Assembly: GCF_016403105.1 (NCBI RefSeq)
Contig: NZ_CP046155.1
Coordinates: forward strand, 3,129,906 to 3,193,905
DNA from: Leptolyngbya sp. BL0902
GTDB taxonomy: Bacteria > Cyanobacteriota > Cyanobacteriia > Phormidesmidales > Phormidesmidaceae
Direction: 5' to 3'
DNA: 64,000 nt
The notes beneath the pieces are model-generated. The model saw only the letters and a program-made list of their open reading frames with translations, ran no database searches and was not told where the DNA came from. The number at the start of each line of letters is the position of its first letter. Position 1 is the stretch's first letter. This document shows positions 25,697-33,788 of this stretch, one piece after another. The translations under genes were made by a program, and so were the position numbers.

Positions 25697-27163
25697 CTAG
25701 CTAGCATTGGGCTGGGCTGGGCGATAGGGGTAGTCTATCGATCCTTCTAGGGCGCTGGCATCTCCATCGGCGGCGGGCTGAGCTTGTCCTAGGGCAGCCA
25801 TGGGGTTGTTGATAATGTTCATCAGGTTGGCGAGGCCGTACTCCAGCACTTCGCCAGGATCCATAGCGACCCAGCCTTCTCCGGTGAGTTGCCGCACCTC
25901 AAAGTGCAGGTGGGGGCCAGTGGAGGTGCCCGTGCTACCCACTAGGCCGATCACCTCACCTTGTTCAATCCATTCCCCAGAACGCACCGAAATTTGGGAC
26001 AGGTGGGCGTAGCGCGATTCTAGGTTGCCGTCCCCGTGGCGCAGGATGACGGTGAGGCCATAGCCGCCGAGGAAATCTGCCACAGCCACCCGTCCGGCTT
26101 GGGTGGCCAGTACCGGAGTGCCCATAGGCGCGGCGATATCCGTACCCGCGTGGAACCGCCAGGTTTGGTGAACAGGGTGCATCCGCCAGCCAAAGACCGA
26201 GGAAATGGGGGCGGGAATGGACAGCGGGAAGACAAATTGCTCGCTGCCCCGCCGCAGAATGTTGAGGGGCCGGATGCGGTCGTTGAGGGCGGCACGACTG
26301 ATGACGGTGCTGCCGAGGCTAACCCCACGGGGGGCCACGGTGACTGGCCCACTGGGTAATCGAGACCCACCCACCAGAGAACCGTTGGGGGCTAGGGCTC
26401 CGCCTGCCGTAGTGGCTACACCGGGCAGGGTATCAGAACCATTGCCGCAGTCAGACACGGGCTGCCCTCCTGCTACGGTGATTTGGCAGCCTGTAGCGCG
26501 ATTGGAAAACACCACACTGGGGGCCGCTGGAGCCGTGGTGGCCCCTACGTCGTAGGTGGTGGGATCGATGAAGACGCTGTTGTACCCCGCTGGCACCGAG
26601 TCATCGGCGGCAATGCTTCCAGGCACCACCAAATCCGCTGCCCTAGGCAGAGAAGAACCGGGCTCTGGAGTTACAACAGGGGCACTGGGGGCGGCCTGTA
26701 GCAAGCTCTCGGCCATGGTTGGCGCAGCGGTTGTCTCAGGGACAACGATAGCCGCTGCGGGAGGTGGGGGAACCGGGGGTTGCATGGATTGGCTCAGGTG
26801 GGGGGGAGACGTCTGGGCAGGGAGCGCGGCTGGAGACGGTGAAAACTGGGGCTGTGCTGTGGTGGGTACCGACAGATTAACCGATGCCGAAGAACGGGGA
26901 GAACCGCTCACGTGCGACTGACGGCCCAGGGAATCGGGGCTGACCACTGCGGGGGATGCCGTTGGAGCCTCTGCTCCAGAACCAGGACTAGCGCTAACCG
27001 CTGCGGTATCAGCGATGGCCATGCTACCGCCCACCAAGCCCAAGCTCCCCATCAAGACTAGCCCTTGGGATCGCTTGAGGGTTGGCCGTGGGCTAAGGGC
27101 CGCAACCCCAAGCAGCCGAGCAGGCCGAGAAGTTTCCACAGAATCAGGTTTAGAATTCACCAT
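25697..27163 (-). CDS. M23 family peptidase (LytM domain), envelope protein
   Basis: Probable peptidoglycan endopeptidase or regulator of one, acting outside the inner membrane. A hydrophobic segment near residues 32-50 acts as signal or anchor. It is followed by a long Pro/Ala/Ser/Thr-rich region and, from about residue 330, the LytM domain: HAGTDIAAPMGTPV (zinc ligands His and Asp), YAHLSQ and GPHLHFEVR (His-x-His). The catalytic residues are all present, so an active enzyme is expected. The gene starts ten bases after birA ends. Confidence 0.9.
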   Translation of the reverse strand: MVNSKPDSVETSRPARLLGVAALSPRPTLKRSQGLVLMGSLGLVGGSMAIADTAAVSASPGSGAEAPTASPAVVSPDSLGRQSHVSGSPRSSASVNLSVPTTAQPQFSPSPAALPAQTSPPHLSQSMQPPVPPPPAAAIVVPETTAAPTMAESLLQAAPSAPVVTPEPGSSLPRAADLVVPGSIAADDSVPAGYNSVFIDPTTYDVGATTAPAAPSVVFSNRATGCQITVAGGQPVSDCGNGSDTLPGVATTAGGALAPNGSLVGGSRLPSGPVTVAPRGVSLGSTVISRAALNDRIRPLNILRRGSEQFVFPLSIPAPISSVFGWRMHPVHQTWRFHAGTDIAAPMGTPVLATQAGRVAVADFLGGYGLTVILRHGDGNLESRYAHLSQISVRSGEWIEQGEVIGLVGSTGTSTGPHLHFEVRQLTGEGWVAMDPGEVLEYGLANLMNIINNPMAALGQAQPAADGDASALEGSIDYPYRPAQPNAS

Positions 27164-27173
27164 CCATCAACCG

Positions 27174-27998
27174 CTACGCATTGTAGCCTAAACTGACATC
27201 ACCGGGCAGAACTTCCACCTCCAGGGGCGCACCAGTACCGTCGGACGCAATCCGCACCGACAGGTTCCCGGAGGACGCCAAACCCACTACGGTTCCGGTT
27301 TGATGGTGAACCACCACCGACTGGCCCAGGTGGGTCATGCGTTGCTGATAAAGCGCCAGAAAGGCTTGGTCTCCCTGGCTTTGCCAAACGTGGTAGCCCT
27401 GCATCAACCCGTAAAGGGCGACGGCGGCCACACCTTCCAGGCTATTCAAGGGATGGGTGGACTGATCCGGGAAATTTAGAAGCTGCCCTAGGGAAATTCC
27501 CGTAGGCGGAATAGGGTTCGTGTAGTTCAGACCTAGGCCCACGGTGGCGGCTAGCACCTGATCGCCCTGTACCCGCGTTTCAACCAAAATGCCGCCCAGC
27601 TTGCGGCCATTCACCACCAAATCGTTGGGCCATTTCACCTGGGCCGGAATGCCCAAATTCTCTAGGCTAGTGGCCAATCCCCAGGCACTGGCTAAGGTGA
27701 GGCATAGACTACGCTGCACCGTCATTTCTGGCCGCAGCCCCAAAGAAAGATACAGCCCCCCCGATGGAGACTGCCACTGTCGCCCCCATTGCCCCCGTCC
27801 CGCCCGCTGGGTGGCCGCAATCAGCACCGTTCCTGCCGCCGCCCCCGCCACCATTTGGGTCATTAGGTTTTGGTTAGTCGATCCGGTTTCCTCCACCCAC
27901 TGCACCTGAAAACGCGGACGCAATCCGCCTAGTTCTGGCACCACGCCAAGGGTGCTGGGGGGCTGCTGAAGGGTTTGGTGTAGTCGGCGGAGATCCAA
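27174..27998 (-). CDS. birA: Biotin--[acetyl-CoA-carboxylase] ligase
   Basis: Attaches biotin to the carboxyl-carrier protein of acetyl-CoA carboxylase. The 274 residues show the ligase signature: VEETGSTNQ, AGRGQWGRQWQSP (adenylate-binding loop), VKWPNDLVVNGRKLGGILVE (catalytic Lys) and VGLGLN. There is no N-terminal helix-turn-helix, so it is a mono-functional ligase rather than a repressor. First gene of the leftward group birA-M23-thioesterase. Confidence 0.93.
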   Translation of the reverse strand: MDLRRLHQTLQQPPSTLGVVPELGGLRPRFQVQWVEETGSTNQNLMTQMVAGAAAGTVLIAATQRAGRGQWGRQWQSPSGGLYLSLGLRPEMTVQRSLCLTLASAWGLATSLENLGIPAQVKWPNDLVVNGRKLGGILVETRVQGDQVLAATVGLGLNYTNPIPPTGISLGQLLNFPDQSTHPLNSLEGVAAVALYGLMQGYHVWQSQGDQAFLALYQQRMTHLGQSVVVHHQTGTVVGLASSGNLSVRIASDGTGAPLEVEVLPGDVSLGYNA

Positions 27999-28039
27999 GG
28001 TTTGACGGGAATTAGAAGACGGAAACTGGGGATAAAGGG

Positions 28040-28092
28040 GGACTCGTTTAGGAACGAATCAGGACTCGTTTAGACACAAATTTAGACACAAA
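28040..28092. repeat. Short direct and tandem repeats upstream of msrA
   Basis: GGACTCGTTTAG occurs at 28040-28051 and 28062-28073, and TTTAGACACAAA is repeated in tandem at 28069-28080 and 28081-28092. The block sits between divergent birA and msrA. Function is unknown; slippage is a simple explanation. Confidence 0.5.
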
Positions 28093-28256
28093 TGAGCCCT
28101 CGTCTGGAACTGATGTTGAGTCTCGCTGGGCGCGAATCCTTGGGCATGAATCGAAGCCGCCCCATGGGATGCTGATTCGGCAACGGCCATCCCCCACCCC
28201 ACAGAAACTTGGCCTATAGTTAAGCGTAGACGGTAAGTAGCACTCCAGAAATATCT

Positions 28257-28916
28257 ATGGTTTTCTTTGGCTTAGGTAAAGGCAAAAAGACTGAAATGCC
28301 CTCTCCCAAGGAGGCTCTGCCGGGACGCGACACCCCCATTCCCGTGCCGAGCCAGCACTATGTCAACGGCAACCCGCTCCAGCCGCCCTTTCCGGCGGGG
28401 ATGGAAACGGCGATGTTTGGCCTGGGCTGTTTTTGGGGAGCTGAGCGCAAGTTTTGGCAGCAGGAAGGCGTCTTCACCACGGCGGTGGGCTATGCGGCGG
28501 GCTACACCCCCAACCCCACCTACCAAGAGGTGTGCTCTAGCCTGACGGGCCACAATGAGGTGGTGCTGGTGGTGTTTGACCCCAAAGTCATCAGCTACGA
28601 GCAACTGCTGAAGGTGTTTTGGGAAAGCCACAACCCCACCCAGGGCATGCGCCAAGGCAACGATGTGGGCACCCAATACCGCTCTGGCATTTACACCTAC
28701 TCGCCGGAACAAAAGCAGCAGGCCGAAGCCTCTCGGCAGGTCTACCAGCAGGCGCTATCGGCGGCGGGCTATGGCACCATCACCACCGAAATTCTGGAGG
28801 CCCCAGAGTTCTACTACGCCGAAGCCTATCACCAGCAGTATTTGGCCAAAAATCCTGGCGGCTACTGCGGCCTAGGCGGCACCAATGTGGCCTGCCCGGT
28901 GGGCCTCACCGTCTAG
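28257..28916 (+). CDS. msrA: Peptide-methionine (S)-S-oxide reductase
   Basis: Repairs oxidised methionine, using thioredoxin. The catalytic motif [11 protein letters not shown] places the active Cys at residue 58; [19 protein letters not shown] and the YRSGIY segment are conserved, and the C-terminal [13 protein letters not shown] supplies resolving cysteines. The 219 residues include the cyanobacterial N-terminal extension with [18 protein letters not shown]. It probably protects against photosynthetic oxidants. The Nif3 gene follows after 65 bases. Confidence 0.95.
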   Translation: MVFFGLGKGKKTEMPSPKEALPGRDTPIPVPSQHYVNGNPLQPPFPAGMETAMFGLGCFWGAERKFWQQEGVFTTAVGYAAGYTPNPTYQEVCSSLTGHNEVVLVVFDPKVISYEQLLKVFWESHNPTQGMRQGNDVGTQYRSGIYTYSPEQKQQAEASRQVYQQALSAAGYGTITTEILEAPEFYYAEAYHQQYLAKNPGGYCGLGGTNVACPVGLTV

Positions 28917-28940
28917 ATCGAGATCATCGAGATCATCGAG
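28917..28940. repeat. ATCATCGAG tandem repeat just after msrA
   Basis: ATCGAG plus two complete ATCATCGAG units immediately after the msrA stop. A short slippage-type 9-base repeat with no obvious role. Confidence 0.55.
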
Positions 28941-28981
28941 ATTGCTGCCCCATCGTTGCCCGACCCGCTGATTCCATCCCC

Positions 28982-29848
28982 ATGAGCACCCCCATCACCG
29001 TCGCCGACCTGATCCAGCGCCTAGAAACCTGGGCACCGCCCCAGTGGCAGGAAAGCTGGGATAACTGCGGCTGGCAGGTGGAACCGGGGGTGCTCGATCA
29101 GCCAGCCAGGGTGTTGGTATGCCTAACGCCTACCCTAGCCGTGCTGGAGGAAGCCCTCGCGCTGCGGCAACAGGGCATTGCGATCAACCTAATCTTGGCC
29201 CACCATCCGCTAATTTTTAGCCCGCTGAAGTCGGTTTCAAAGGTCGATCCCGTCGGCCAGATGGTCTACCAAGCCATCACCCAGGGCATCGGCCTTTACA
29301 GCGCCCACACCAATTTTGACCAAGTGGCCGGAGGAACGGCGGATACCCTGTCCCAACTCCTCCACCTCCAAAACCCGGAACCCGTCGTTCCCACCCAGCC
29401 GGAGGTAGGCTATGGCCGGGTGGGAAATCTAGCGCCAGCCCTCGCTCTGGGAGACCTGCTCAGGGAAATTCAACACAAACTGGTTCCCCCTCGGCTGATC
29501 TATTCTCCGGCGGCTGACTTGGGCCAGCCGATTCAGCGCCTTGCGGTGTTGGGCGGTTCGGGGGCTAGTTTTCTCGGAGCCGTCGCCAAAACCGGAGCCC
29601 AGGCTTACCTTACAGCAGACGTCAAGTTTCACCAGTTCCAAGAAGCCCGTGATCGCGGCATTGTCCTAATTGACGCCGGACACTACGCCACCGAACGCCC
29701 CGCCTGTGCCGCCTTGGCCGACTGGGTACAGGCCCAAGGAGCCGACTGGGCTGCACTAAGCCAGCAGGATGAGGATTTTCGTCAGTTTTTGGGGAGTGGC
29801 TTCGCGGAAGATGGGTCGTCCGCAACGTCTGTGACCGCTGCGGGTTGA
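28982..29848 (+). CDS. Nif3-like dinuclear metal centre protein
   Basis: Family of hexameric, two-metal proteins (YbgI/NIF3, GTP cyclohydrolase-I-type-2 annotations) of unsettled function. The 288 residues show WDNCGWQVE near the N-terminus, HHPLIFSPLKSV (metal-ligating histidines) and YSAHTNFDQV, with a C-terminal IDAGHYATE. The frame reaches back into msrA (28619), but the conserved start is the ATG at 28982. Its last 67 bases overlap the tail of the opposite-strand gene at 29782. Confidence 0.9.
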   Translation: MSTPITVADLIQRLETWAPPQWQESWDNCGWQVEPGVLDQPARVLVCLTPTLAVLEEALALRQQGIAINLILAHHPLIFSPLKSVSKVDPVGQMVYQAITQGIGLYSAHTNFDQVAGGTADTLSQLLHLQNPEPVVPTQPEVGYGRVGNLAPALALGDLLREIQHKLVPPRLIYSPAADLGQPIQRLAVLGGSGASFLGAVAKTGAQAYLTADVKFHQFQEARDRGIVLIDAGHYATERPACAALADWVQAQGADWAALSQQDEDFRQFLGSGFAEDGSSATSVTAAG

Positions 29849-30279
29849 CCCACCTGGGCGCACACATAGTCGAGGGTTTGGGCATTCAGAGGATCCCCAT
29901 CGACCGAGTGCCAGATTAAATCACCGGGTTGCCCGTCGTACACCACATCCCGAAACTCGCGGGCTGGGCAGCGATATTCCGTCTGGTAGGTGGTGCGCTG
30001 TTCGGGCCGCTGCCGCTGATCGACATAGAGGCTCTGCACCTGCACCGTGCCCCCTGGCAGAATTTGGAGGGAGCTAGGATCGATAAACTGTCGCTCCTGC
30101 GCGGGGGGTGTGGTGGGCACCCAGGTATTGGCCCAGGCGGGGAGGCTCCAGGTTAGCACCATGCCGCACAGCCCGATAAGCCAGAGGCGCATCCCCCAGC
30201 GTCCAAATCCTATCCACTTACCCAACCCATCTATCTGTCTCGGAGCAGTCACCCAGGCAGCCTTTAAGCGATTCATCAT
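29782..30279 (-). CDS. Exported hypothetical protein, surface-adhesin-E-like
   Basis: A 165-residue protein with an N-terminal signal sequence (LWLIGLCGMVLTWSLPAWA), then a beta-rich domain with WVP...IDPSSLQILPGGTVQVQSLY, a cysteine in TEYRCP and WHSVDGDPLNAQTLDYVC. This resembles the surface-adhesin E/DUF group found in many cyanobacteria, a weak call. A GTG at 30315 would lengthen it, but it falls in the terminator of the RRM gene; AGGAAACAG precedes the ATG at 30279. Its 3' end overlaps Nif3 tail-to-tail. Confidence 0.65.
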   Translation of the reverse strand: MMNRLKAAWVTAPRQIDGLGKWIGFGRWGMRLWLIGLCGMVLTWSLPAWANTWVPTTPPAQERQFIDPSSLQILPGGTVQVQSLYVDQRQRPEQRTTYQTEYRCPAREFRDVVYDGQPGDLIWHSVDGDPLNAQTLDYVCAQVGQPAAVTDVADDPSSAKPLPKN

Positions 30280-30313
30280 CTGTTTCCTTACGGACTCAGT
30301 ATTCAACCGTTGC

Positions 30314-30344
30314 ACAAAAAAAGACCCTGCCTAGCAGAGTCTTT
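30314..30344 (-). terminator. Terminator of the RRM gene
   Basis: Read leftward: AAAGACTCTGC, a short loop, then GCAGGGTCTTTTTTT. The stem with a seven-T tail is a textbook intrinsic terminator 57 bases after the RRM stop. Confidence 0.85.
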
Positions 30345-30400
30345 CTTGTAACTTAGCAAGGTTTTAAGGACGGGAAACCGCCAACCTTGGGGGCATCAGC

Positions 30401-30712
30401 CTAGAAGCTGGTGCGACGATATTGGCCACCGCCACCGCCGGAGCGGCTACCGCTAGCGGCTTGATTATCATCACGGGGACGAGCTTTGTTCACCCGCATC
30501 TCGCGACCCATCCACTCAGCACCGTCGAGGGCTTCGATGACGGTGTCTTCTTGGGTTTCGGCGGTCATGTCCACAAAGGCAAAACCACGAGGACGCCCGG
30601 TTTCCCGGTCGATGGGCAGGCTGACGCGGCTGACTTCACCGTATTCGTTGAAGACGCGCTCTAGGTCTTCACGGGTGACATCGTAGGACAAATTACCAAC
30701 ATAAATAGACAT
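30401..30712 (-). CDS. RNA-binding protein with one RRM (cyanobacterial Rbp type)
   Basis: Small RNA chaperone/binding protein. RNP2 (IYVGNL, residues 3-8) and RNP1 (RGFAFVDM, about 42-49) are both intact, and the tail is glycine/serine-rich (SGSRSGGGGGQYRR), the type often induced by cold in cyanobacteria. Length 103 is typical. A leader of up to 240 bases separates it from the ABC gene upstream on the same strand; cold regulation is inference. Confidence 0.93.
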   Translation of the reverse strand: MSIYVGNLSYDVTREDLERVFNEYGEVSRVSLPIDRETGRPRGFAFVDMTAETQEDTVIEALDGAEWMGREMRVNKARPRDDNQAASGSRSGGGGGQYRRTSF

Positions 30713-30958
30713 AGGATTCTCTCCAGATTAGCGAATGTATCGAGTAAACGGAGAAGAACCTGCGTCGGAAATCGAAATCGAAATGAAACAAGCGTAATCT
30801 ACCGAAAACTGAACACGCCCATGGTAACACTCTCTTGAGGCGATTGGGGAAAGGTGGCTGCAACTTGGCTCCACGGCCCTCTCCTAGGGATCCTCCTGCG
30901 AGACGGTCGGCTAATTTTCTAGACGATACGGCTTCGATTCACGGTGGCAGAAAGCGGT

Positions 30959-32710
30959 TTAGGGGCTACTTTCTACGGCAAATTGTTGAGCATAGAACTG
31001 AGCATAGCGGCTCTTTTGGGCCAACAGTTCGCTGTGGGTGCCGGACTCAATAATTTGGCCTTTTTCGATCACCAAAATGCGGTCGGCGCGGCGCACGGTG
31101 GCAAGGCGGTGGGCAATGATGAACACGGTGCGATCCCGCATGATCCGCTCTAGGGCTTCCTGCACAAGGGCTTCCGATTCGGCATCGAGGGCGGAGGTGG
31201 CTTCGTCCAAAATCAGGATGCGGGGGTTGAGCAGCACAGCTCTGGCGATGGCGACCCGCTGGCGCTGACCACCGGAGAGGTTCACCCCCCGTTCGCCCAC
31301 CCAGGTGTAGTAGCCCTGGGAAAATTGGCTGATGAAGTCGTGAGCATTGGCGACGCGGGCGGCTTCTTCCACGGCTTTGATATCAAACTCTTTTTGGCCA
31401 AAGGCGATGTTTTGGGCGATGGTGCCGGAAAATAGCGTGTTTTCTTGAGGAACAATGCCGATTTGGCGGCGTAGGCTGCGTAGAGACACCGTGGCAATGT
31501 CTACGTCGTCAATTAAGACCTGGCCGGATTGCGGATCATAGAAGCGGGGCAGCAAGTTCACCAAGGTGGATTTTCCGGCCCCGGAAGCACCGACGAGGGC
31601 GATTTTTTCACCGGGAAGGGCAATTAAGTCCAGGTTTCGTAGAATCGGCTCGGTGGGATCGTAGCCAAAGGTGAGGTTGCGGTACTCGACCCGTCCGGTC
31701 ACGGGGGGGAGTTCGATGGCGTTGGGCAGTTCGCGGACGGCGGGTTCGATGTCCAGCAGTTCCACGATGCGGTCTACGGAGGCTTCGCCCTGTTTGAATT
31801 CGCTGTAGTTGTGGATGAAGTGGTTGACGGGGTCAATCAGCATCAGCGCCGCGATCACGTAGCTGCCGAAGGACGCCCCCGTGAGGTTGCCCTGGGAAAT
31901 TTGCCAGGTGCCCATCAGCAAAATCATCACCACGACTAGGCCGTAGAGGAACCCCACCACAGGATACTGCACTGCCTGGAGCCACGCCGCTCGGTACTTG
32001 GCTTGGCGGTTCTTTTCCGCCTCCTGGGTGAAGCGTTCAATTTCGTAGTCTTCGGCGGCAAAGGCGCGGACGAGGCGAATGCCGCTGAACACCTCCGTGA
32101 CCAGCGACGACAAATCCGACACCAGGTTTTGGCTGCGGCGAGAGGACTTCAGCATTTGGTTGCCAAACCAGCCCGCCAGCACCGCCAGCAGCGGAATCAG
32201 CACCATCGCCGTTAGGGTCAACTGCCAGTTGAGGTAGACCATGTAGCCCACCACCACAATCAGTTGCAGCAGGGAGGGAATGAAGTCGTGGAATAGCTTC
32301 AGTACCACTTCCCCAATGCGGTCGATGTCTTCCGTGAGGCGGTAGGCCAAGTCTCCGGTTTGGCTACGTTCAAAATAGGCCAAGCTGAGGTCGTGAATGT
32401 GGGTATAGACCTGCCGCCGCACCTTAAAGGCCACTTCTAGCGCGGCCTTGGACATGAAGGAGTCCTGGATGTATTGCCCCACCTTCTGCACCGCAAAGCC
32501 CGCCATGGTGACGGCAATCAGCCGCGACACCGCCGGAACATTGCCCTCCGCCAGCAGTGCCAGCACCTGCCCCGACAGCCAGGCCAAAATCGGCCAATAG
32601 CCCACAAAAATCAGCGTCCCAAACATGGCCTTGGCAATGGTGGGCCACTGCTGCCGCACGTAGGGGGCCAGAATCCAGTAGTTTGAGCCTTGGCGACGAG
32701 GGTGGGTCAA
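30959..32710 (-). CDS. ABC exporter half-transporter (ATPase-permease fusion)
   Basis: Six-helix membrane domain fused to an ATPase domain, forming a homodimeric exporter of lipids, peptides or drugs. Walker A GASGAGKST, signature NLSGGQRQR, Walker B ILILDEATSALD and the H-loop IIAHRLAT are complete. Upstream extension to a TTG at 32806 is open, but the conserved region begins at HPRRQGSNYWIL, so the TTG at 32710 (583 residues) is preferred; no ATG is available. Unlike the pair at 33789-37378 its site is canonical. The substrate is unknown. Confidence 0.88.
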   Translation of the reverse strand: MTHPRRQGSNYWILAPYVRQQWPTIAKAMFGTLIFVGYWPILAWLSGQVLALLAEGNVPAVSRLIAVTMAGFAVQKVGQYIQDSFMSKAALEVAFKVRRQVYTHIHDLSLAYFERSQTGDLAYRLTEDIDRIGEVVLKLFHDFIPSLLQLIVVVGYMVYLNWQLTLTAMVLIPLLAVLAGWFGNQMLKSSRRSQNLVSDLSSLVTEVFSGIRLVRAFAAEDYEIERFTQEAEKNRQAKYRAAWLQAVQYPVVGFLYGLVVVMILLMGTWQISQGNLTGASFGSYVIAALMLIDPVNHFIHNYSEFKQGEASVDRIVELLDIEPAVRELPNAIELPPVTGRVEYRNLTFGYDPTEPILRNLDLIALPGEKIALVGASGAGKSTLVNLLPRFYDPQSGQVLIDDVDIATVSLRSLRRQIGIVPQENTLFSGTIAQNIAFGQKEFDIKAVEEAARVANAHDFISQFSQGYYTWVGERGVNLSGGQRQRVAIARAVLLNPRILILDEATSALDAESEALVQEALERIMRDRTVFIIAHRLATVRRADRILVIEKGQIIESGTHSELLAQKSRYAQFYAQQFAVESSP

Positions 32711-32980
32711 CGGAACAATACCTATAAGCAATTGTTTCCTCAACCTATCAGGTTTAGCGGTTCTATGTGATGCGATGGTGTGACATTTTGCCGAGGGGAC
32801 GGGCAAGACTACAATCGATAGGCTGTCTATGTCGATAGCTTGCCTGCGGCGACGTAGGCTCCATGAAAATCTGAAACCCTGAAGCCGTCACCCCCGACCC
32901 CGATCCCAGGGAGGAGAGGGAAGTCAGAAATAGCCGCTGTCTCGCTCAACTTGTCCCTTGCAAACCCAGACGAATCCCCT

Positions 32981-33562
32981 ATGCCTACCGTTGTTGTTGC
33001 CACCGGAAACCCCGGAAAACTGAAGGAAATGCAAGCCTACCTGGGCGATTTGAACTGGGACTTGCAGCTTAAACCCGATGAGTTGGACATCGACGAAACG
33101 GGCACCACGTTTTTGGAAAATGCTCGCCTAAAAGCCTCTGAAGTGGCCAAAGCCCTAGGACAATGGGCCATTGCCGACGATTCGGGCCTAGAGGTGGATG
33201 CCCTAGACGGTGCCCCCGGTTTGTACTCCGCCCGCTATGCCGACAGCGACCCCGCTCGCATTGAGCGAGTATTGCGAGAACTGGAGGGCCAATCCAACCG
33301 GGAAGCGCAGTTTGTCTGTGCCATTGCCCTCGCTCGTCCCGATGGCACTATTGCCCTCGAAACCCTAGGCATCTGCCGAGGGGAAATCCTCACTAGCCCC
33401 AAGGGCAGCGGTGGCTTTGGCTACGACCCAATTTTTTATGTGCCAGAACTGGGACGCAGCTTTGCAGAACTTTCCCCTCCTGAGAAGGAGGCCCACAGCC
33501 ACCGAGGCGTCGCCTTTCGGCAGTTGATGCCTGAGCTCAAAACGCTGGATCTGGGTCGCTGA
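32981..33562 (+). CDS. rdgB: Non-canonical purine NTP pyrophosphatase (RdgB/HAM1)
   Basis: Removes dITP, ITP and XTP from the nucleotide pool, avoiding mutagenic incorporation. Motifs: ATGNPGKLKEM (substrate/phosphate), ADDSGLEVDALDGAPGLYSARYA and GGFGYDPIF. The 193-residue length is normal. A TTG at 32951 could add ten residues, but the ATG at 32981 begins the conserved MPTVVVATGN. It is divergent from the ABC exporter. Confidence 0.93.
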   Translation: MPTVVVATGNPGKLKEMQAYLGDLNWDLQLKPDELDIDETGTTFLENARLKASEVAKALGQWAIADDSGLEVDALDGAPGLYSARYADSDPARIERVLRELEGQSNREAQFVCAIALARPDGTIALETLGICRGEILTSPKGSGGFGYDPIFYVPELGRSFAELSPPEKEAHSHRGVAFRQLMPELKTLDLGR

Positions 33563-33639
33563 CCCTACACAGATTCAGGACAGTTTGCCAGCTCTGGATG
33601 GTGCTGTTAGCCTAATTAGGCTCGGTAGATCGCAAACTC

Positions 33640-33710
33640 AATGTAGAACAGCCATCTTAGCTGTCTTTCTGGCAGGCAGGATGCCCGCCCTACCGTGGTC
33701 TTTTCGATCT
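33640..33710. repeat. GGCAGGCAGGATGCCCGCCCTACC-type dispersed repeat region
   Basis: Between rdgB and the exporter pair, a GCAGGATGCCCGCCCTAC sequence (near 33676-33693) follows CAGCCATCTTAGCTGTC. It is reminiscent of short palindromic elements scattered in cyanobacterial genomes and of the GCCCACCCTAC elements at 5960 and 39500. Confidence 0.4.
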
Positions 33711-33788
33711 ACTCAGGTTGGCTATCAAGGGAGATCAGCCCATTACACCTTGGGTCAGGTCGGCTGAATTCGGGAATAGCTTAAGCAG

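Noticed and set aside
28619-28981. Longer Nif3 starting inside msrA
   Set aside because: The extension is the out-of-frame reading of the msrA 3' half. The conserved Nif3 start is the ATG at 28982.
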